Source of the DNA: DATJGR01 sp041739525
Lineage (GTDB): Bacteria; Pseudomonadota; Gammaproteobacteria; Pseudomonadales; Azotimanducaceae
Assembly: GCA_041739525.1 (NCBI GenBank)
Contig: JBGSNQ010000135.1
Coordinates: 1-64,000 of the forward strand
Length of the DNA: 64,000 nucleotides
Reading direction: 5' to 3'
Shown here: piece by piece, positions 34,959 to 43,245 of the stretch
How the letters are laid out: every line of letters starts with the position of its first letter
How positions within the stretch are numbered: position 1 is the stretch's first letter
The notes under the pieces: generated by a model
What the model saw: the letters and a program-made list of their open reading frames with translations, nothing else
Databases searched by the model: none
What the model was told of the DNA's origin: nothing
Program-made: the position numbers and the translations under genes

Positions 34959-35627
34959 ATGAATGACAACCATCATATTCGCCGCGGCCGACCGCGCACA
35001 TACGATCCCGGCGAGGCGCTCGAACGCGCAACGGAAGCATTCTGGCGGCAGGGTTACTCCGCGACGTCGCTCGACGCTCTCAGTGAAGCTACTCGTATGA
35101 ATCGCCCCAGCCTTTACGGCGCATTCGGCGACAAGCACGCGTTGTACACCACCGCGCTCGAGCGCTACATCGCCGAGGGTCGCAGCCAGATGGAAGCGGC
35201 GCTCGACGACGAACTGCCGCTGCGCGACGCGTTGATGCGCGTCTACGACGGGGCGCTGGCGATGTATTTCCCGAACAAGAGCGCGGCGCGCGGCTGCTTC
35301 CTGATCGGTACTGCGGTTACCGAGTCGATGACGGATGCAGACGTACGCGAGCGGCTCGGCCGCGGTTTGCGCGAGTTCGACCGGTTGTTCGAACGGCGCT
35401 TACGCGTTGCGCAGGCACAAGGCGAACTCGCCACCTCGGCCGATCCGGCGGCACTCGCCGGCATCGCATCGGCCATTCTGCATTCGCTCGCGATGCGCTC
35501 CCGTGCCGGAGACTCACGCGCCGTGCTGCGGGCTTTGGCAGAGTCCGGCGTGGCATTGATCTGCGGTGCTTCCGGCGCGCCCCCGAAACCGACACAGCGC
35601 AGGGCGCGACGCACTGCCCGCTCCTAG
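34959..35627 (+). CDS. TetR/AcrR family transcriptional regulator
   Basis: A 222-residue repressor-type regulator. The N-terminal helix-turn-helix domain (about 8-55) is clear: GRPRTYDPGEALERATEAFWRQGYSATSLD.. then NRPSLYGAFGDKHALY. The C-terminal ligand domain contains AMYFPNKSAARGCFLIG, typical of the group that controls oxidoreductases and GST-like genes. ATG 34959 lies just after a TGTAC half-site, suggesting autoregulation and control of the divergent genes (GST remnant, NTF2-like). It is the only dedicated transcription factor gene in this window. Confidence 0.93.
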   Translation: MNDNHHIRRGRPRTYDPGEALERATEAFWRQGYSATSLDALSEATRMNRPSLYGAFGDKHALYTTALERYIAEGRSQMEAALDDELPLRDALMRVYDGALAMYFPNKSAARGCFLIGTAVTESMTDADVRERLGRGLREFDRLFERRLRVAQAQGELATSADPAALAGIASAILHSLAMRSRAGDSRAVLRALAESGVALICGASGAPPKPTQRRARRTARS

Positions 35628-35645
35628 CGGCCACAACTGAAACAC

Positions 35646-37532
35646 TCAACCTTCGAGCGCGGCGACCTCAGCCGTCAGGCGCGCTGACGTTTCCGTACCG
35701 CTGCGCAGCAGGTTCATCAATAGCCCGATCATCAACCGCGGCCGCTCGCGTTCGAGCTTGCCGAACGCGGTGGTGGTGAGCGCGTAGCATTCCACCGGCG
35801 AGTCCGCGCGCACATCGGCCGAGCGCACGCCGCCAGCAATCAGCGCCGATTCGCCGAACCCCATACCAGGCGTCAACGTGGAAAGACGTTTGTAGCCGCC
35901 CTTCGGCAGGTCTACCACCACACTGACGTCGCCCTTCACGAGGAAGTACAGCGCATCGGCCGGATCGCCGCGATGCACGATCAACGCGCCCGGCTCGAAC
36001 TCGCGCCGCTCCACCACACGCTCGAGGTGAGCAACGTCCGCGGCGCTAACGCCCGCACAGAGGCGATGCTCCAGCAACCCGCCGAGCGACGCATCGGCGC
36101 GACGCACGGCATAACGTTCCAGCAGTTGCCTTTCGCACCACTCGAGGCCGAGATCGAGCTGCGGCTGAAACGTCACGGCGTCGGCCGCTCTCGGATCGAG
36201 TTCCGCACCGAACGACGCGAGTAGATCGCCGCGCCGCACGCGCGTGAACACCAGATGCCGGCCTTCCGCCGCACAGCGCTGCGTCAACGCCGCGAGCATC
36301 CGCGTCGCCGGGGCGTCGACATGTGCAACACGTTTGAAATCGAGCACCGCGAAGTCGATCGCGGCACCGCTATCGATGATCTCGCGCACCACCCGCTCTG
36401 CCGTCGCAAAACGCAAGTCGCCCTGCAACTCGTAAATCGCCGCACGTGCACCGTGTTCGTCCAGCAGATGGGCCTCGTTCGCCGGGCGGCGCCGCTTGGA
36501 GCGAACCGTGGCAAGCGTGTAACGGGCCCGAACCGTAGAACCCGAGGGCCGCGGCGGATGCAGGAAGTGCAGACCGAGATCGTTCGACAACGCTTCGCAC
36601 ACCGCTACGCCGCGCACGCTGTTGCCGCGCTCGTCGAGCGCCGGCGAAAACACCCCTATACCGAGCTGGCCGGGCAGCACCGCCACGATGCCGCCGCCCA
36701 CACCGCTCTTCGCCGGCATGCCGACGCGGTAAACCCATTCGCCCGAGAAGTCGTACATGCCACACGTCGTCATGACGCTCAGGATCGGATCGACGAACTC
36801 GGAGCTCACTGCACGCGCACCGGTCACCGGGTTCGTGCCCCCGTTGGCCAGCGTCGCACCGATCATCGCAAGGTCGCGGCAGTCGATCAGAATCGAACAC
36901 TGCTTGAAGTACAGTTCGAGTGCGGGCTCGGGATCTTCGCTAACGATTCCGTAGTTGCGCAGCATGTGACCGATGGCGCGGTTGCGATGGCCGGTGGCGC
37001 GCTCCGATTCGAACACCGCCTCGTCGATGTGTAGCGGCCGGCCTGCGTAGGCGGAAATCGCACCGACCACGCGATCGACTCTCGCCTCCGCAGTGGTGCC
37101 CGCGACCAGCGAAGAAGTGGCAATGGCACCGGCATTGATCATCGGATTCAAGGGCCGGCCGGTACCGGGCTCGAGACTGATCGAGTTGAACGCGTCGCCG
37201 CTCGGCTCCACGCCGATCGCCTGACTCACGCGTTCGCTGCCGCGATCTTCGAGCGCAACGCCGTAGATCAGCGGTTTCGAAATCGACTGAATGGTGAACT
37301 GCTGCCGCGTGGTGCCGACTTCGTACACGTGGCCGTCGACCGTCGCGATCACCAGGCCGAACGAAGCTGGATCGGCGCGGGCGAGCTCGGGGATGTACGT
37401 CGCCACGTGACCGGTGTCGAGTTTCGAGACCCGTGCGTGCAGCTCTTCGAGGTAGCGCCGAATCGGCGACCGGGTCGGGTCGTTGGTGATGTTCGTGGTC
37501 ACGCCGACGACGCATGCAACATTTGTGCGCAC
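35646..37532 (-). CDS. glsA: Glutaminase fused to STAS and cyclic-nucleotide-binding domains
   Basis: A 628-residue three-domain protein. Residues 20-320: serine-dependent glutaminase (glutamine to glutamate plus ammonia) with catalytic SISK near 83-86, NPMINAGAI near 129-137 and AKSGVGGGI. About 355-435: STAS domain (FAVLDFKRVAHVDAPATRML). About 495-620: cyclic-nucleotide-binding fold (FEPGALIVHRGDPADALYFLVKGDVSVVV, GFGESALI). Such fusions exist among bacterial glutaminases; the extra domains suggest regulation by a nucleotide or partner protein. The GTG at 37502 is an alternative start, 10 residues inside. Two NtrC-like boxes lie 48-86 bp upstream, and mauA lies beyond them on the same strand. 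Confidence 0.93.
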   Translation of the reverse strand: MRTNVACVVGVTTNITNDPTRSPIRRYLEELHARVSKLDTGHVATYIPELARADPASFGLVIATVDGHVYEVGTTRQQFTIQSISKPLIYGVALEDRGSERVSQAIGVEPSGDAFNSISLEPGTGRPLNPMINAGAIATSSLVAGTTAEARVDRVVGAISAYAGRPLHIDEAVFESERATGHRNRAIGHMLRNYGIVSEDPEPALELYFKQCSILIDCRDLAMIGATLANGGTNPVTGARAVSSEFVDPILSVMTTCGMYDFSGEWVYRVGMPAKSGVGGGIVAVLPGQLGIGVFSPALDERGNSVRGVAVCEALSNDLGLHFLHPPRPSGSTVRARYTLATVRSKRRRPANEAHLLDEHGARAAIYELQGDLRFATAERVVREIIDSGAAIDFAVLDFKRVAHVDAPATRMLAALTQRCAAEGRHLVFTRVRRGDLLASFGAELDPRAADAVTFQPQLDLGLEWCERQLLERYAVRRADASLGGLLEHRLCAGVSAADVAHLERVVERREFEPGALIVHRGDPADALYFLVKGDVSVVVDLPKGGYKRLSTLTPGMGFGESALIAGGVRSADVRADSPVECYALTTTAFGKLERERPRLMIGLLMNLLRSGTETSARLTAEVAALEG

Positions 37533-37579
37533 TTTGGCACGCAGAAAATCCGGGGTTGCGTTGCGATTTCGGCGCGTAC

Positions 37580-37618
37580 TGCACCAAACTGGGCGCGGCG
37601 ATGCACCAAGATGGTGAC
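37580..37618. promoter_or_regulatory. Two NtrC-like binding sites upstream of the glutaminase gene
   Basis: TGCACCAAGATGGTGAC (37602-37618) is close to the classical NtrC site TGCACCAACATGGTGCT. A weaker copy, TGCACCAAACTGGGCGC, lies at 37580-37596, 22 bp (two helical turns) away. They sit between mauA and the glutaminase gene start. I could not find a convincing sigma-54 -24/-12 promoter (GG-N10-GC) in the right place, so function is unproven. Confidence 0.55.
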
Positions 37619-37638
37619 ATCGCCCAAAGACTACCGGG

Positions 37639-38187
37639 TCAGTTGTTCGTGGTGGCGGTGCCGAGGATGACCGCGGTGGAGCAGTTGTACACGGTGCTCT
37701 TGGTACCCATGCACCAGTTGATGTCGTTGTTCGCCTGCGGCCGATACACCGGCTTATCGCCGTCGTTGCGATTGCACAGACAGCGGCCGCAACTGCTCTT
37801 ACCGCAACAGTCGTTGTAGCTGATCACGTAGCGTTTGCCGTCTGCCGGATTCTCACAGGTGCCGATCCACGTCAGCGGCGACATCTCCGTGCCGGGCGGG
37901 CACTCGTTGCGCGTACCGCCGCAACAGCTGCAAAGAAAACCGTCGATGCCGCAGTAGCGCCAGTATTCGCACGTCGACGGATCGCCGGGGTCTGCTGGAT
38001 TGCCGGTACTTTGCGGCGGTACGAGCGGCCCGCCGCCGCCGTGACTTGCCGCGCGTGCAACCGGCAACAACGGCACTGCCGCCGCGCCGACCAGGCTGGT
38101 TGCCAACAAGCCGATGAAGCCGCGACGGGAACTCTGCCGCGCGACACCGCGAGCCTTGTTCTCCATCCATAGATCGAACCAGCTCAT
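37639..38187 (-). CDS. mauA: Amine dehydrogenase light chain (TTQ enzyme)
   Basis: A 182-residue small subunit of a methylamine / aralkylamine dehydrogenase, periplasmic enzymes that turn primary amines into aldehyde plus ammonia. A twin-arginine-type signal (SSRRGFIG, about 19-26, then a hydrophobic stretch) leads to the mature chain. Seen: CEYWRYCGIDGFLCSCCGG, many cysteines that make disulfides, and the two cofactor tryptophans, in SPLTWIGTC (about W107) and NDINWCMG (about W158), aligned with W57 and W108 of the Paracoccus enzyme. Both are present, so TTQ could form. It lies 11 bp after mauB. None of mauF, mauE, mauD or mauG is adjacent. Confidence 0.93.
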   Translation of the reverse strand: MSWFDLWMENKARGVARQSSRRGFIGLLATSLVGAAAVPLLPVARAASHGGGGPLVPPQSTGNPADPGDPSTCEYWRYCGIDGFLCSCCGGTRNECPPGTEMSPLTWIGTCENPADGKRYVISYNDCCGKSSCGRCLCNRNDGDKPVYRPQANNDINWCMGTKSTVYNCSTAVILGTATTNN

Positions 38188-38198
38188 ACGTTAGGCCT

Positions 38199-39332
38199 TC
38201 ACTCGATCCGGTTAACCATGTACGGCGTTTCGCCAACGCCATGGATCGTGTGCATGTACGTGCCCGCATTCGCGTCGTACACATCCACGGTTCCTTCGAC
38301 ATTCGCGACGATCAGGCGCGGCGACGCATCGGCGGTAACGTCGATTGCGATCGCCGCCGTCTTCAGAGGAATCTTCGCTACACGCGCTTTACGCGCTACG
38401 TCGAATACCCACACTTCCGTCGCCGGGTCTTTGTGGCTGCCCGCGTAGCCCTTCGGAATCATGCCGACGAAGAGGCGTCCGTCGGGGTGACCAGCGCTCC
38501 AATGCCAGCCGGCCGGACGCCAGCCGTCTTTTCGCTCCTGTTCGGTCGTCAGCCACCACGTGTCGGCGACGCGTGCCACTTCCTTGTCCGCGGCGATCAC
38601 CTGAACACGGCCGAGGAAGCTCGGGAAGTACCAGTTCGACCCGATGCGACTCGACTTCTCCGTCAGCGGGTCTTTGTCGATGTCGATGAACGGCTTCGAG
38701 TGGCTGCTGCTCTCGAGCGCACCGTGTTCGTCGAGCGTGATCGCGAGCAGGCTGCCGTCGCCGCAGAGCATGAAGAAACCGCGTTCGACGGTGGCATAAA
38801 CCAGCGCGCACCCCGGTGTCGGAATTTCGCCGACGAACTGCCGCTTGTCGAGATCGACCACGCTGACCGACATCGACGGATTCATGTTGAACACCACGAG
38901 AAAACGGCCGTCGGCCGTGAGGCTGGCGCTTGCCTTGTTCACCACGGTGTTGGCGCGCTTCGTCGGGATCTCGATCTCCGCCACCACGCCCAGTGTGGCC
39001 ATGTCGTAAACCGTCACGAGATCCGCGCGCGTGCCGCGGCTGCCGTGGCTGTAGTACGTCTCACCGACGTACAACTCGTTGCGTGCGACCGACATGTCGA
39101 GCGTGGCGAACTGGCCCGCGCTCAACATGCCGAGGAACTCCTGTGTGTCCGCATTCACCAACGAGAACTTCGAGTCGATCAGGTTGCTGAACGCGAAGTC
39201 GTGTATCAGCGCGAGATGCGGACCGTACGGCGTCGCAACTTTGGCGACACCGAGTACCGATTCAGCGGGAAGGTCTGCCGTTGTCGAAGCCGCGGCGCAA
39301 CACAACAGGCAAAGTGAAAACCATCTCTTCAT
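38199..39332 (-). CDS. mauB: Amine dehydrogenase heavy chain
   Basis: A 377-residue periplasmic beta-propeller subunit paired with MauA. Signal peptide at the start (SLCLLCCAAASTTA). Seen: ATPYGPHLALIHDFAFSNLIDSKFSLVNADTQEFLGML and the late GVGETPYMVNRIE typical of the heavy chain; length is normal. It heads a minus-strand transcript mauB-mauA, possibly with the glutaminase gene. It is divergent from the TonB receptor, and the 145 bp between them carries a direct repeat. Confidence 0.9.
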   Translation of the reverse strand: MKRWFSLCLLCCAAASTTADLPAESVLGVAKVATPYGPHLALIHDFAFSNLIDSKFSLVNADTQEFLGMLSAGQFATLDMSVARNELYVGETYYSHGSRGTRADLVTVYDMATLGVVAEIEIPTKRANTVVNKASASLTADGRFLVVFNMNPSMSVSVVDLDKRQFVGEIPTPGCALVYATVERGFFMLCGDGSLLAITLDEHGALESSSHSKPFIDIDKDPLTEKSSRIGSNWYFPSFLGRVQVIAADKEVARVADTWWLTTEQERKDGWRPAGWHWSAGHPDGRLFVGMIPKGYAGSHKDPATEVWVFDVARKARVAKIPLKTAAIAIDVTADASPRLIVANVEGTVDVYDANAGTYMHTIHGVGETPYMVNRIE

Positions 39333-39334
39333 CT

Positions 39335-39381
39335 GAAACCGTTCGTCTGGACTTTCCGTCTGGAAAGGAACCGTTCGTCTG
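39335..39381. promoter_or_regulatory. Direct repeat in the mauB/TonB-receptor divergent promoter
   Basis: GAAACCGTTCGTCTG (39335-39349) and GAACCGTTCGTCTG (39368-39381) are near-identical and 33 bp (about three helical turns) apart, with a partial copy TTCCGTCTGGAAAGG between. The arrangement is typical of a cooperative regulator site. The regulator is unknown; the leftmost copy abuts the mauB start codon. Confidence 0.6.
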
Positions 39382-39477
39382 CAGGATTGTATAAATGCTC
39401 GACGTCAGCGAACCTAGCGCCGGTGGGGGGGCGTGTCAATTCATCTAACAATCGTTTCGCCTAAGAAGGAGAAGAGG

Positions 39478-41796
39478 ATGAGCGGCAGATGGCGCAATTG
39501 GGGAGCGGTGGCGCTCGCGGTAACCGCGATCGCTCCGAGTGTTCGGGCAGCCGAAGCGCTGATGGAAGAAATCACCATCACCGCGCAGAAGCGCGAACAG
39601 CCGCTGCAGGACGTTGGCATCGCGGTGACCGCGTTCACCGGCCAGCAGATCCAGCAGCTCGGCTTTACAAACAGCATCGACATCGTCGCTCATACGCCCG
39701 GCATGACGTTCGGCACGCCGACCGCGGCAGGCAACAACGCCAACATCGCGTTGAGGGGTGTCGCGCTGAACGACTTCAACGACAACAACGAATCGCCGGT
39801 CGCCATCTACATCGACGAGGTGTACGTGAGCGCTATTGCCGGCGCAACGTTTCAGTTGTTCGACCTCGACCGGGTTGAAGTGCTGCGTGGTCCGCAGGGT
39901 ACGTTGTTCGGCCGAAACGCATCCGGCGGTCTTGCGCAGTTCATCAGCGTCGCGCCGGGCAAAGAATTCGAGGGCTACGGCAACCTCACTCTGGGGCAGA
40001 ACGGGCAGGTCAAATCCGAACTAGCGGTGAACGTACCGCTCACCGACCGCGTCGCAGCGCGACTCTCCGTCGCGCAGGACAAGTACGACGGCTACGTGCA
40101 CAACCGTGTACCCGGTGTTCACAATCCGAACGACGCAGACAATACCGCGGGCCGTCTGCAGATCGCCTGGGACGTCACTGACGAGCTGTACTTTCTCGGC
40201 AAAGTGCACGGATTCCGCACCGACAACCGCGACGGTTCGTGGCAACACCAGTCGACGCAGTCGGGTGCCGGCCCGAACGGCGACGTGAACATCCCGCTGC
40301 CCGCAGATGAGGTAAACCCGAACCCGCTCGTTGCCAACGGGCCGGGGAACGACGTCTTCGGCTATCGCGATACCGACGGCGATCCTTGGGCCGGCGACTA
40401 CGATCGCGACGGCCCGCTGAAGATCGAGAACTACGGTTACAGCGGACGGTTCAATTGGAACATCACCCCGAACCTCGAGTTGACGTCGATCACGTCGTGG
40501 GACCACTACACGCGAATGTTCGGTGAGGACACCGACGTAGGACCCACGCCGGGACTCGTTCCGACGTTCGACTCCGACATCGACCAGTGGACGCAGGAAT
40601 TCCGCCTCGCCGGTTCTTCCGAACGGACGAATTGGGTGGCGGGCCTCTTTTACTTCAACAGCAACGTGCACGGATTGATCGACCTCGGTGCGTTCGCGCT
40701 CACCCCAACGGCACCGTTGTGCCGCAATGGTCCGTGTCTGCCGCCCGATACCGAGTGGCTGATCTTCTACAACGCAAACTATCACCAGGACACCGAGTCG
40801 CTGGCGGCCTTCGGCCAGATGGAATACGACCTCACCGACAAATTCACGCTGATCGCCGGACTGCGCTATACGGATGAGAAGCGCAGCCTCGGGTTCTTCG
40901 CGCAAGACGTCGCCGGATTTCCCGAGAGCGTCGGCCTGCCGAACAACATTTACATGGACTTCACCAAGCCGACGGTCGGCAACCTCATCCACAACGACAG
41001 CGACAACTGGACCGGCAAAGTCGAAATCGACTGGCACGTCCAAGAGGACATTCTCGCGTACGCTTATGTGGCGCGCGGCGCGAAGTCGGCAGGTTTCAAC
41101 ACGGGTCTGCTCGACGAAAACGGCATCTTCAACACCGTCACGCCGCGGCAGGTGCCCTTCAACCAGGAAACTCTCACGGCCTACGAAGCGGGCTTCAAGA
41201 GCACACTCCTGGACGGTCTGATGCGGTTGAACCTGTCGGCGTATTACTACGATTACACCAACTTCCAGGCATTCGCCTTCCAGAACCTCGGCCAGTTGAT
41301 TTTCAACACCGACGCGACGGTAAACGGTGCCGAGATGGAAATAACCGTGTCGCCGACGGACCGGTTCGAGGCATCGTTCGGCGGAAGCTGGATTCACGAA
41401 GCGGAAGCGCAAGACATTCCGAGCTACACCGATCGCATCCGCGACCGCCGCATGGTGCTGGCGCCCGAATGGCAGTTCAACACGATCCTGCGCTACTCGT
41501 TCCCGCTGCCGCAGGGTGCGAACCTCACCGCACAATGGGATGGCTTCTATCAGTCGAAAACGTACTTCGACATCCAGAACTATCCGATCTCGGCGAGCGA
41601 CAACTATCAGGTGTGGAACGCGCGCCTGATCTACAACACGTCCGACGAGAAGTGGACCGTTACGGCGTGGGTAAACAACGTGTTCGATGAAGAGTATCTC
41701 GTATACACCTTCGATTTCACGAACTCGTTCGGCTTGAACCAGCTCGGTTACGGCACGCCGCAGTGGGCTGGCGTCACCGTCGGGTACAAGTGGTAA
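39478..41796 (+). CDS. TonB-dependent receptor
   Basis: A 772-residue outer-membrane receptor. Signal peptide to about residue 22 (APSVRA-AEA), then a TonB box-like ITITAQKREQ, plug domain (LRGPQGTLFGRNASGG near 138-153) and a beta barrel ending in a C-terminal aromatic (GYKW). This is the IPR-type receptor common in catabolic proteobacteria, not clearly a siderophore receptor. Start 39478 has AAGGAGAAGAGG. It is followed by a small cytochrome gene overlapping its stop and is divergent from mauB. Uptake of the amine substrate or a metal-chelate is inferred. Confidence 0.93.
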   Translation: MSGRWRNWGAVALAVTAIAPSVRAAEALMEEITITAQKREQPLQDVGIAVTAFTGQQIQQLGFTNSIDIVAHTPGMTFGTPTAAGNNANIALRGVALNDFNDNNESPVAIYIDEVYVSAIAGATFQLFDLDRVEVLRGPQGTLFGRNASGGLAQFISVAPGKEFEGYGNLTLGQNGQVKSELAVNVPLTDRVAARLSVAQDKYDGYVHNRVPGVHNPNDADNTAGRLQIAWDVTDELYFLGKVHGFRTDNRDGSWQHQSTQSGAGPNGDVNIPLPADEVNPNPLVANGPGNDVFGYRDTDGDPWAGDYDRDGPLKIENYGYSGRFNWNITPNLELTSITSWDHYTRMFGEDTDVGPTPGLVPTFDSDIDQWTQEFRLAGSSERTNWVAGLFYFNSNVHGLIDLGAFALTPTAPLCRNGPCLPPDTEWLIFYNANYHQDTESLAAFGQMEYDLTDKFTLIAGLRYTDEKRSLGFFAQDVAGFPESVGLPNNIYMDFTKPTVGNLIHNDSDNWTGKVEIDWHVQEDILAYAYVARGAKSAGFNTGLLDENGIFNTVTPRQVPFNQETLTAYEAGFKSTLLDGLMRLNLSAYYYDYTNFQAFAFQNLGQLIFNTDATVNGAEMEITVSPTDRFEASFGGSWIHEAEAQDIPSYTDRIRDRRMVLAPEWQFNTILRYSFPLPQGANLTAQWDGFYQSKTYFDIQNYPISASDNYQVWNARLIYNTSDEKWTVTAWVNNVFDEEYLVYTFDFTNSFGLNQLGYGTPQWAGVTVGYKW

Positions 41797-42197
41797 GACG
41801 CTGCGCCGCAACCGCGTTGCTGCTCGTCGGCAACCTCGGCCACGCGGATGCACGTTTCGACTACATGATGAGCTGCCAGGGTTGTCACCGCGACGATGGT
41901 CGCGGCAACCCGGGCAACGTTCCCGACCTGCGCGACGAACTCGGACTGTTGTTGGCCGAACCGGGCGGACGCCGCTATCTCGTGCAGGTGCCCGGTTCGC
42001 GCAACGCGGCGATGGACGATGCGGCATTGGCCGCGGTGCTGAACTGGATGGCGCCCGAGTTCAGCGCCGCCACGCTTCCCGCCGACTTCAAACCGTTCAC
42101 CGCCGACGAAGTCCGACGCTTTCGCAACGAGCCGATCGGCGACATTGCCGCCGACCGCGCAAAGCTGATCGAAGAAATCAATCGCCACGATCGTTGA
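41790..42197 (+). CDS. Small exported cytochrome c
   Basis: A 135-residue monohaem cytochrome with one haem site, CQGCH, near residue 28, just after a signal peptide (ATALLLVGNLGHADA). A distal Met for the haem iron may lie in NWMAPEFSAATLP. GTG 41790 overlaps the receptor stop, so translation is coupled. With MauAB close by it is a candidate electron acceptor of the amine dehydrogenase (in place of amicyanin or cytochrome c551). Confidence 0.82.
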   Translation: MVRRCAATALLLVGNLGHADARFDYMMSCQGCHRDDGRGNPGNVPDLRDELGLLLAEPGGRRYLVQVPGSRNAAMDDAALAAVLNWMAPEFSAATLPADFKPFTADEVRRFRNEPIGDIAADRAKLIEEINRHDR

Positions 42198-42265
42198 GGG
42201 CGGCTTTCACAACGGCGGCGTTCCCTGTCTAATCTCGTGCCCGTTCAAACAGGACTCACCGCACG

Positions 42266-42799
42266 ATGGAAGCAACTTCGCATCTGCCTCGCCCGCTCCG
42301 ACCGCTCCCGTGGCTGCTGTTCGGCAGTCGCTGGCTGCAGGTTCCGCTGTACCTCGGCCTGATCGTCGCGCAGGGCATGTACGTCGTTCAATTCATGCGC
42401 GAGTTGTGGCATCTGATCGCGGACGTTCAGTCGTTCACCGAAACCACCATCATGCTGTCGGTGCTCGGACTCATCGACGTGGTGATGATCTCGAATCTTC
42501 TGATCATGGTGATCATCGGCGGCTACGAAACGTTCGTGTCGCGCCTGAGCCTCGAAGGCCATCCAGACGAACCGGAGTGGTTGTCGCACGTGAATGCGAA
42601 CGTGCTGAAGGTGAAGCTCGCGACGGCAATCATCGGCATCTCGTCGATCCACTTGCTGAAAACGTTCATCAACGCGTCGAACCTCGATGAAAAGACCATG
42701 CACTGGCAGGTGGTCATTCATCTGACTTTCGTCGGTTCGGCCGTGGCGATCGCCTACATCGATCGGCTGATGGCCCCGCCTGCGCAGAAGCACGCGTAG
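42266..42799 (+). CDS. TIGR00645 / YqhA family membrane protein
   Basis: A 177-residue inner-membrane protein of the UPF0114 (YqhA) family with three or four hydrophobic segments. Seen: IDVVMISNLLIMVIIGGYETFVS and HLLKTFINAS. The family has no assigned function. ATG start. It stands between the cytochrome and the DUF4345-like gene, with 68 bp and 59 bp gaps. Confidence 0.88.
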   Translation: MEATSHLPRPLRPLPWLLFGSRWLQVPLYLGLIVAQGMYVVQFMRELWHLIADVQSFTETTIMLSVLGLIDVVMISNLLIMVIIGGYETFVSRLSLEGHPDEPEWLSHVNANVLKVKLATAIIGISSIHLLKTFINASNLDEKTMHWQVVIHLTFVGSAVAIAYIDRLMAPPAQKHA

Positions 42800-42858
42800 C
42801 CTTGACGCGTTCGGCGTTACGGATTTCTTTCGTTGGCTCGGCACGTGAGGATCGTTAG

Positions 42859-43245
42859 ATGACATGGCTCGCGCGCATTCTGGTTGGTCTCGTTGCGGCG
42901 TTCTTCTTCGTGTGGGGACTGCGCTTCTATTTCTCACCCGACGAAATGGCGGCCGAGTTCTTCATCGCGGCGTCCGGCGCAACGGGGCTCTCGACGGTGC
43001 GCGGCGATCTCGGCGGCTTGTTCGTCGGGGTGGGTTTGCTCGCGGCTGCCGGGCTGCGGCGCGGTTCGTATCGTCTGCTCTATACCGCGGCCACGATCAT
43101 CGGTGCAGTGGCGTTCGGCAGATTCGTCGGCTTCGCCTTCGACGGCACGCCGATGACGTCCGTCGTTCCGTTCGTCGCGGAACTCGTGTTCGTTGCGATA
43201 CTGCTGTTCGGCGCGTTCCAACTGCGTATGGAGACACGGTCATGA
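42859..43245 (+). CDS. DUF4345-like small membrane protein
   Basis: A 128-residue protein with four hydrophobic segments and the loop GDLGGLFVGVGLLAAAGLRRGSYRLLY, as in DUF4345 proteins. Function is unknown. Its stop overlaps the ATG of the downstream hydrolase (ATGA), so the two are coupled. Confidence 0.75.
   Translation: MTWLARILVGLVAAFFFVWGLRFYFSPDEMAAEFFIAASGATGLSTVRGDLGGLFVGVGLLAAAGLRRGSYRLLYTAATIIGAVAFGRFVGFAFDGTPMTSVVPFVAELVFVAILLFGAFQLRMETRS

Noticed and set aside
37502..37600. Sigma-54 promoter for the glutaminase gene
   Set aside because: No GG-N10-GC pair with the surrounding TGGCAC/TTGC context is present on the minus strand at a suitable place.
40021..42027. Long minus-strand frame (668 codons) opposite the TonB receptor
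   Set aside because: The plus strand has a complete receptor with signal peptide, plug and barrel; the minus frame is composition-driven.
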